Origin: an uncultured Oligoflexales bacterium
GTDB taxonomy: Bacteria; Bdellovibrionota_B; Oligoflexia; Oligoflexales; JAPPIL01
Direction: 5' to 3'
DNA length: 64,000 bases
Assembly (NCBI GenBank): GCA_958296095.1
Contig: OY282434.1
Location: 1,518,001 to 1,582,000 of the forward strand
Under the pieces are notes generated by a model that did not search any database, was not told the origin of the DNA, and saw only the letters and a list, made by a program, of their open reading frames with translations. Positions 58,537-64,000 of the stretch are shown here, piece after piece (positions within the stretch are counted from its first letter, which is position 1; each line of letters starts with the position of its first letter). The position numbers were made by a program, and so were the translations under genes.

Positions 58537-60225
58537 GTGAAATTTACTTTGTCGCTGTTGTTGGCGATGATGATGCTTGTCTCCTGCTCGCTGGCACTGC
58601 TTAAGTGCAAGGTCGATCACGAGTTTGTCGGACGCAAGCTGGCTCTTGCCAGTCAGGGCAAGCACAGCAGTCGTATCGGTCGAGACATCTATGCTGCAGG
58701 CGGAAATGCAGTTGATGTCGCGACCGCGTTATCGTTTGCGTTGGCGGTGGAGCGCCCGCAATCTACCGGTCTCGGCGGGGGTGGGTTCATGCTCATCTAC
58801 ATGGCTGAGCTGGATCAGGTCTATGCCCTCGACTTTCGTGAAAAAGCCCCGCAGCAGGCAACACGTGACATGTTCTTGGACAGTGATCGTGCTGTCATTC
58901 CGCAACGCTCACGGCAGGGGGCCGCCGCGGCCGCGGTGCCGGGTTTTGTGGCTGGTGTGCTTGCCGCGCAGGAACGCTTTGGTAAATTAGCTCGAGCCAA
59001 GGTTGTTGAGCCCGCGGCGCGTTTGGCCGCGCAAGGGTATGTTGTCTACGATCATCTCGCCGCGGCTCTGCAGCGCAAACAAGAACTGCTGGCTGGCGAT
59101 CGCCATGCTGCGCAAATTTTTCTGAAAGCGGACAACACTCCTTATCGGGTGGGTGAAACGCTGCGACAACCGCAGTTGGCGGCAACGCTGCGAGCCATCG
59201 CGGCGCAGGGAGAGCAGGCATTTTATCGGGGAGAGGTTGCCAGCAGCATCACCGCGGCAACACGTGGCAACATAACGCTACATGACCTTGAATCTTACCA
59301 CATCGTTTGGCGACCGCCCGTGCAGGGATCGTTTCGTGGTTATCAGATTTTTTCTATGCCACCGCCTAGTTCTGGCGGTGTGCATATCTTGCAGATGCTT
59401 AACATCATGGAGCAGTTTTCTTTTCAGCGTGAAGACTTTGACCGTGCGGCGCGCATCAATGTGTTAGCGCAAGCGATGCAACGTGCCTATGCTGATCGGG
59501 CGTTGCATCTTGGCGACAGCGATTTTGTCAAAGTGCCTGTTGCCCGCTTAACTTCGCCCGACTATGCCCGTGAAGCTGCCAGCAAGATCGATCGGCAGCG
59601 GGCACGTGCTTCCGCCGCAACGCAATCACGGGAAAAGCTATCCTCCGACTCGACCACCCACTTCAGCGTGATAGATGCTGAAGGCAATGTGGTCACGTCC
59701 ACGCAGACGATCAACGGCTTGTTCGGCGCGGGATTAGTGGCTGGAAACACTGGCATCGTGTTGAACAACGAGATGGATGATTTTTCCATCAAAGCCGATA
59801 CCGCTAACATGTTCGGCGCGCTAGGTGGTAAGCAGAACAGCATTGCCGCGGGAAAACGCCCGCTGAGTTCTATGTCGCCCACAATTGTGCGGCGAGATGG
59901 TCAAACACTACTGGCGCTCGGTGCACCGGGCGGAACACGTATCATCACCTGCGTGTTACAGACACTGCTGAACTACCTCGACTACGGCATGCCGCTCTAC
60001 GCCGCAGTTGCCGCGCCACGTTTTCACCACCAATGGCATCCCGACATCTTGCTGCTGGAAAAAGAACCATCCTTCAGTGCCACCACCTCTACTCAGCTGC
60101 GCAGCATGGGTTGGCAGACGGCAGAAAAAGAAATCCGCTGCTACGTGCAGGCGGTGGCGCGCCGCGACCAGCGGTTGCAAGCTGTCTCTGACCCCCGCAG
60201 CTACGGATTAGCTACGGGCCTGTGA
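58537..60225 (+). CDS. ggt: Gamma-glutamyltransferase (glutathione hydrolase)
   Basis: A 562-residue enzyme cleaving gamma-glutamyl bonds of glutathione in the periplasm. I chose the GTG at 58537 (GAGGTG upstream) because it opens a signal (KFTLSLLLAMMMLVSC) with a possible lipobox LVSC; 39 upstream codons are open but unlikely. The family marks are GLGGGGFMLIY, the nucleophile Thr after autocleavage (STTHFSVIDAEGNVVTSTQT), NNEMDDFS, PLSSMSPTIV and the glycine pair in LGAPGGTRIIT. It should self-process into two chains. The length is normal. Confidence 0.95.
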   Translation: MKFTLSLLLAMMMLVSCSLALLKCKVDHEFVGRKLALASQGKHSSRIGRDIYAAGGNAVDVATALSFALAVERPQSTGLGGGGFMLIYMAELDQVYALDFREKAPQQATRDMFLDSDRAVIPQRSRQGAAAAAVPGFVAGVLAAQERFGKLARAKVVEPAARLAAQGYVVYDHLAAALQRKQELLAGDRHAAQIFLKADNTPYRVGETLRQPQLAATLRAIAAQGEQAFYRGEVASSITAATRGNITLHDLESYHIVWRPPVQGSFRGYQIFSMPPPSSGGVHILQMLNIMEQFSFQREDFDRAARINVLAQAMQRAYADRALHLGDSDFVKVPVARLTSPDYAREAASKIDRQRARASAATQSREKLSSDSTTHFSVIDAEGNVVTSTQTINGLFGAGLVAGNTGIVLNNEMDDFSIKADTANMFGALGGKQNSIAAGKRPLSSMSPTIVRRDGQTLLALGAPGGTRIITCVLQTLLNYLDYGMPLYAAVAAPRFHHQWHPDILLLEKEPSFSATTSTQLRSMGWQTAEKEIRCYVQAVARRDQRLQAVSDPRSYGLATGL

Positions 60226-60292
60226 TCTGCTGGCAACGCGCGCTGGCTAGCGATCTCGCCCCTCCAAAACTGCATGGCATTTTAGGCAATAC

Positions 60293-60321
60293 TTGCACGT
60301 GACGAGCACGGCGGCTATAAT
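60293..60321 (+). promoter_or_regulatory. Sigma-70 promoter of nuoA-nuoH
   Basis: TTGCAC (60293-60298), 17 bases, TATAAT (60316-60321). Initiation near 60328 would leave a leader of only about 11 nt before the GTG of nuoA, with no clear ribosome binding site. Confidence 0.75.
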
Positions 60322-60338
60322 GGTCGGCCGCGATCCTT

Positions 60339-60716
60339 GTGAGTTTGTTTTTGAATCCCTATCTGCCTATCTTGATGTTTTTTGTCGTGGCAGGCACGGT
60401 TGGTCTTGCCTTGAACGTCTTGTCGCGCTTTGTCGGCCCGCGTCGTCGCCAGTCAGCAACAAAAACCGAAGCTTTTGAGTGTGGTGTGCCGACGGCAGTG
60501 TCGCGCTTTGGTCGGCGGGAGAAGGTGAGCATCAAATACTACGTCACGGCACTGCTGTTCATTCTCTTTGATGTTGAGGCGGTATTTCTTTTCCTCTGGG
60601 CAAAGGTGTTCCGATCGCTGGGTTGGTTCGGCATCGTTGAGATTTTTATTTTTCTGCTCGTGCTCATCTTCGGCTACATCTACGTGTTGAAAAGCGGAGC
60701 ACTGGAGTGGGAATGA
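60339..60716 (+). CDS. nuoA: NADH-quinone oxidoreductase subunit A
   Basis: A 125-residue complex I membrane subunit with three helices (YLPILMFFVVAGTVGLALNV; YYVTALLFILFDVEAVFLFL; the C-terminal VEIFIFLLVLIFGYIYVL) and the family loop FECGVPTAVSRFGRREKVSIK with its acidic and Cys residues (EAFECG). The GTG start follows a consensus promoter closely. It overlaps nuoH by 10 bp. nuoB-nuoG, which normally follow nuoA, are absent here. Confidence 0.95.
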   Translation: MSLFLNPYLPILMFFVVAGTVGLALNVLSRFVGPRRRQSATKTEAFECGVPTAVSRFGRREKVSIKYYVTALLFILFDVEAVFLFLWAKVFRSLGWFGIVEIFIFLLVLIFGYIYVLKSGALEWE

Positions 60717-61768
60717 CAGCCGAGCTGACCGAATTGGCACTGGCCTTAGGTAAAATTATTTTGCTGACCGCGATGCTGGTGCAAGTGCCACCCATCATGA
60801 TTTGGGTGGAACGCCGTGGCCCTGCTTTGATGCAGCGACGTCGCGGCCCTAACCGTGTCGGTCTGTTCAAGTGGCGCTTGTGGGGTTTATTGCAAAGCCT
60901 GGCCGATGCCATCAAGTTGATCTTCAAAGAAGAAATCGTGCCCGTGGGTGCACATCGGCAGTTGTTCCAGCTTGCTCCACTGCTCGGTGTTGTCCCTGCC
61001 TTTCTCATCGCCGCGGCCATCCCTTTCGGCCCCCCACTTGTAATCGCGGGTTTAACGATCCCCCTAGCGGTGGTGCAGCTTGACGTTGGCTTTCTCTACA
61101 TTCTCGCTATCTCTAGTCTCGGTGTCTATAGCATTGCGATTGCGGGGTGGGCAGCGAACAGCAAGTATGCCTTGCTCGGCTCGTTACGGGCTGCGGCACA
61201 AATGCTCAGCTACGAAATTCCGCTCGGCCTGTCGTTAATTCCTATCGTGCTCATTTACGGCACGTTTGACCTCAACGAAATCGTGCTAGCACAAGGCACG
61301 CTATGGGGGTTCTGCAAAGCTCCCGTGTCGTTTGTCATCTTCCTCGTCTGCATGTTCGCTGAAACTAACCGTGCCCCCTTCGACATGGCGGAAGGCGAAG
61401 CCGAGTTAGTGGCAGGCTTTCACACCGAATACGGTTCAACCAAGTTCGCCGCGTTTTTTCTCGCCGAGTACGTGGCGATGTTCGTGCTCTCTTGCCTCGC
61501 GGCAACGCTGTTCTTCGGTGGCTGGCAATTGCCTTTCATTTCCCCGACGCTGTTGTCGGAAACTTTGGGCAGCGTCATGGCCACACTTTGCGGGGTCGCG
61601 GTCTTGCTGCTCAAGGCGGCGTTCTTCATGTGGCTATTCGTCTGGGTGCGCTGGACTTTACCGCGCTTTCGCTACGATCGCTTGATGGCCTTAGGTTGGA
61701 AATTTCTCCTGCCACTCGCCTTAGCCAACATCCTCGTTACCGCACTGTTGCTTACCCTGACCTGGTGA
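60707..61768 (+). CDS. nuoH: NADH-quinone oxidoreductase subunit H
   Basis: A 353-residue complex I subunit forming the quinone-entry site. Family marks: WVERRGPALMQRRRGPNRVG, LADAIKLIFKEE, the loop AETNRAPFDMAEGEAELVAG and FHTEYG, and the final FRYDRLMALGWKFLLPLALA. About eight membrane helices, normal length. It follows nuoA directly and is convergent with ccmH, 31 bp apart. Confidence 0.97.
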   Translation: MGMTAELTELALALGKIILLTAMLVQVPPIMIWVERRGPALMQRRRGPNRVGLFKWRLWGLLQSLADAIKLIFKEEIVPVGAHRQLFQLAPLLGVVPAFLIAAAIPFGPPLVIAGLTIPLAVVQLDVGFLYILAISSLGVYSIAIAGWAANSKYALLGSLRAAAQMLSYEIPLGLSLIPIVLIYGTFDLNEIVLAQGTLWGFCKAPVSFVIFLVCMFAETNRAPFDMAEGEAELVAGFHTEYGSTKFAAFFLAEYVAMFVLSCLAATLFFGGWQLPFISPTLLSETLGSVMATLCGVAVLLLKAAFFMWLFVWVRWTLPRFRYDRLMALGWKFLLPLALANILVTALLLTLTW

Positions 61769-61799
61769 AGCGCTTAGCGAAGCCCGCAGGTGGTCTGGT

Positions 61800-62285
61800 C
61801 TAATTTTTAGGCGACTGGTGTGTGCGTTGCTGAGCTAATTCTTGCTGCATCTGGGCAATGATGGCCTCGACGCTGCGCATCCCCTGTACGGGAGAGACCT
61901 GCGGCCGTCGCCAGAAAAAAAACCACAGCAGCAGCGGGCCGCTTAACAGCAGTGCGAGTGGCAGCCACCAGGCAAGAGAACTAAAGCCGCGGCGGGGAGG
62001 TTCACGCAAAATCCAGTAGCCGAAGCGGGCGGTGAAGAAGGCGAGAATTTCTTCTCGGTTTAAGCCCGCGTTGATTTTGGTTTTTACCATGTCTTTGATT
62101 TGGTTGGAGAACACGGCATCGGATTCCCACACGCTTAAACCTTGACAGGCAGGGCAACGCAGATCTTTGCTGAGCTCTTCAAACAACTGATAATCCTGGG
62201 GGGCAATATTTTCGGTGCGATCGTAAGCACCAAGCAACGGCAAGCTGGCGAGAGCGAGCAGTAGAGTTTTAGCCAGCACATTCAT
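61800..62285 (-). CDS. ccmH: Cytochrome c maturation protein CcmH (CcmL-type)
   Basis: A 161-residue periplasmic thioredoxin-like reductant of apocytochrome cysteines, membrane-anchored. Signal NVLAKTLLLALASLPLLGA, the redox motif LRCPACQGLSVWES, and a C-terminal helix (LAWWLPLALLLSGPLLLWFF). It overlaps the ccmF stop by 4 bp. CcmG, usually between the two genes, is not here. Confidence 0.95.
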   Translation of the reverse strand: MNVLAKTLLLALASLPLLGAYDRTENIAPQDYQLFEELSKDLRCPACQGLSVWESDAVFSNQIKDMVKTKINAGLNREEILAFFTARFGYWILREPPRRGFSSLAWWLPLALLLSGPLLLWFFFWRRPQVSPVQGMRSVEAIIAQMQQELAQQRTHQSPKN

Positions 62286-64000
62286 AGCATCTCACTGCCC
62301 AAGAAGTCCCGACTGCGTTGACCACGATAACGATCGCTAAGCGCGATCAGACCACCGCCAACCATCAGGAAGATACTAAGCCAGACGATCCGCACGGTAG
62401 GGTTGATGTGAATGTTGAAGGTTGCCGCTTGCTGCTCGGCTTCGTAATCGGCTAGCACGACGTAGACATCGTGCCAAAAACCGCCATGCACGGCAATTTC
62501 GTGAAAAATTTCTGTGGCCGTGGGATAACGACTGCGACCTGGATGAAGGATAATATCTTCCTGCCCGGCCCGGCTAACCTGAAGCGTGGCCTCCTGTATA
62601 AGGGCGTTGTCTACCCGCCTGGCTCGCACGCCATCAAAAACAAATTGGTAACCAAAAAAATTCGTGTGCTCACCGTGGTTGAGGTGGACGTTTTTCTCTA
62701 ATGCCCGATAGTTGCCGAGGAAGCCGAGCACTGCGACCAGCAGACCGACATGTCCGACGTAAGCACCGAGATAGCCGAGATTGCGCGCTGCGAAAATTTT
62801 AATTTTAAATTTAAGTTGCTGCAGACGATAAAAAACATCGCCACTGATTATCGCCCAACTCCAAAAACAGAGGTAGATGCCGACCAGTTGTGCGCCAAGA
62901 GCGAAACCATCGGGTGTCTGTAACACCTTGCCGCGGTAGCAGAACAGCACCGCCGCGGGCAGCGCTAGCAGCGCGGCAATGATCAAGAGCCGCGCGCCGC
63001 CGACGATTTGTGCCCGTTGATAACGCATAATATTGCCGCAGGCGATGGCAATGACTAGGCACAGCCCTAGCCACGGGGCGAAGGCATTGAAGTAGGGTGC
63101 TTGCACGGAGATGCGTTGCTTGGTCAGGGCTTCGGAGACGATGGGGAACATCGTGCCAATGATAACGATGATGGCTAGTGTTAACAAAATAAACTGGGTA
63201 ATGAGTAGGGCCGATTCTTTGGACACCCCCCACACCCGTTCGGTTTCGGCAGGCAAGATAGCAGGGGCACGCAAGGCGTAGAGCAGGATAAAAGCTAGCA
63301 GCAGCACGGCGAGAAATAGCAAATAGTTAGGGCCAATGGGCGACTGCGCGAAGGAATGCACCGAACTGACGACCCCTGAGCGTGTGATGAACGTGCCGAA
63401 GAAGCTGAAGAAAAAAGCAAAAAAAGCTAGCACGATGCTCAAGCGTTTCAGGTGGCCGAGTTTTTCTTGCACCAGCAATGCATGCAAGAGGCAGACACAG
63501 AACAGCCAGGGCAGGAAGCTGGAGTTTTCCACCGGATCCCAGGCCCAGTAACCCGCCCAACCGAGTTCAACGTATGCCCAACGCCCACCGAGACTTACAC
63601 CTGCGGTCAGAAAACAAAAAGCCACTAAAGCCCAGCGGCGGGTAGTCCTGAGCCAGCCTGCGGTGATGTCGCCGTAAAAAAGCGCGGCCACACTGTAAGC
63701 AAACGGCACGGCCAGCACGGTGTAGCCGATGAACAGTGTGGGCGGATGAATTGCCATGTAGGGGTTTTGCAACAGGGCATTCATGCCTTGCCCATTACTG
63801 GCGATAGGAAACAGGCGCACGAAAGGATCGGAATGCGTTACCGCGAGGTAGAACATCCAAGCCAGCACCGCCTGTAACGCCGCGCTAACATAGGGCATGA
63901 TATGTTCGTTATCACGTGCATGGGTCCACAATGCTAGCGTTGCGCACAGCGACAGCAGCAGTGCCCACAACAGGTGCGAGCCTTCCAGCGAAGACCAGAA
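62282..64000 (-). CDS. ccmF: Heme lyase CcmF (5' part outside the window)
   Basis: The frame is open to the right edge (573 codons here, beginning with FWSSLEGSHLLWALLLSL) out of a usual 640-660, so about 80 residues are missing. The heme-handling WWD domain is seen as WAYVELGWAGYWAWDPVENS, with His-containing loops (AIHPPTLFIGY; SSVHSFAQSP) that hold the hemes. CcmF joins heme to CxxCH motifs in the periplasm and is needed by the octaheme cytochrome encoded at 50937. Confidence 0.96.
   Translation of the reverse strand, partial: FWSSLEGSHLLWALLLSLCATLALWTHARDNEHIMPYVSAALQAVLAWMFYLAVTHSDPFVRLFPIASNGQGMNALLQNPYMAIHPPTLFIGYTVLAVPFAYSVAALFYGDITAGWLRTTRRWALVAFCFLTAGVSLGGRWAYVELGWAGYWAWDPVENSSFLPWLFCVCLLHALLVQEKLGHLKRLSIVLAFFAFFFSFFGTFITRSGVVSSVHSFAQSPIGPNYLLFLAVLLLAFILLYALRAPAILPAETERVWGVSKESALLITQFILLTLAIIVIIGTMFPIVSEALTKQRISVQAPYFNAFAPWLGLCLVIAIACGNIMRYQRAQIVGGARLLIIAALLALPAAVLFCYRGKVLQTPDGFALGAQLVGIYLCFWSWAIISGDVFYRLQQLKFKIKIFAARNLGYLGAYVGHVGLLVAVLGFLGNYRALEKNVHLNHGEHTNFFGYQFVFDGVRARRVDNALIQEATLQVSRAGQEDIILHPGRSRYPTATEIFHEIAVHGGFWHDVYVVLADYEAEQQAATFNIHINPTVRIVWLSIFLMVGGGLIALSDRYRGQRSRDFLGSEML

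Overview
The window looks like a Gram-negative, proteobacteria-like bacterial chromosome. It has many predicted lipoproteins and Sec-exported proteins, a type IV pilin, complex I subunits, system I cytochrome c maturation, azurin, an octaheme cytochrome and a B12-dependent ribonucleotide reductase. I cannot fix the lineage by eye; a deltaproteobacterial-grade or gammaproteobacterial organism would both fit. Most genes are single or in pairs, spacing is loose, and the intergenic DNA is full of a mosaic repeat family. This is typical of a genome under repeat and IS pressure.

Layout. 1-8.9 kb: exported proteins of mostly unknown role (two lipoproteins, a secreted protein, ankyrin repeats, a subtilisin-like protease), preceded by a gene cut by a repeat block. 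9.0-10.57 kb: repeat block, then remnants of two different insertion sequences. 10.58-28.57 kb: one very large type I-C CRISPR array; I counted 272 repeats of 32 bp and 271 spacers. 28.57-28.79 kb: leader. 28.79-36.35 kb: complete type I-C cas operon on the minus strand (cas3-cas5-cas8c with internal cas11c-cas7-cas4-cas1-cas2). The array is transcribed on the minus strand, so its newest spacers are at the right-hand end. 36.42-36.52 kb: two identical 32-bp repeats around what looks like the cas promoter, next to a 75-residue gene. 36.9-46.4 kb: azurin, a DUF285/PKD lipoprotein, a PerM-family permease, nrdJ with broken copies of its own 5' end, small membrane and lipoprotein genes, and a structured non-coding stretch. 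46.4-50.9 kb: a tpiA that has lost its 5' end to a repeat block, a pilin gene pair, and a complete IS903-like element sitting inside a repeat. 50.9-55.8 kb: octaheme HAO-like cytochrome with an 8-TM partner, a secreted repeat protein, and a type II restriction-modification pair. 55.8-64 kb: more repeat blocks, a lipoprotein, gamma-glutamyltransferase, nuoA-nuoH, and ccmH-ccmF running off the right edge.

How it fits together. The respiratory genes (Nuo, Ccm, azurin, octaheme cytochrome) point to an electron transport chain using periplasmic c-type cytochromes. The CRISPR-Cas and restriction-modification genes give two layers of defence. Overlapping spacers in the array can be tiled against one another; they suggest repeated attack by related invaders and a 5'-CTC/CTT-type PAM. 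The most unusual signals are the repeat-flanked cas promoter, the hairpin element family that has broken genes, and an A-tract promoter-like motif at a nearly fixed distance in front of four genes for exported proteins.
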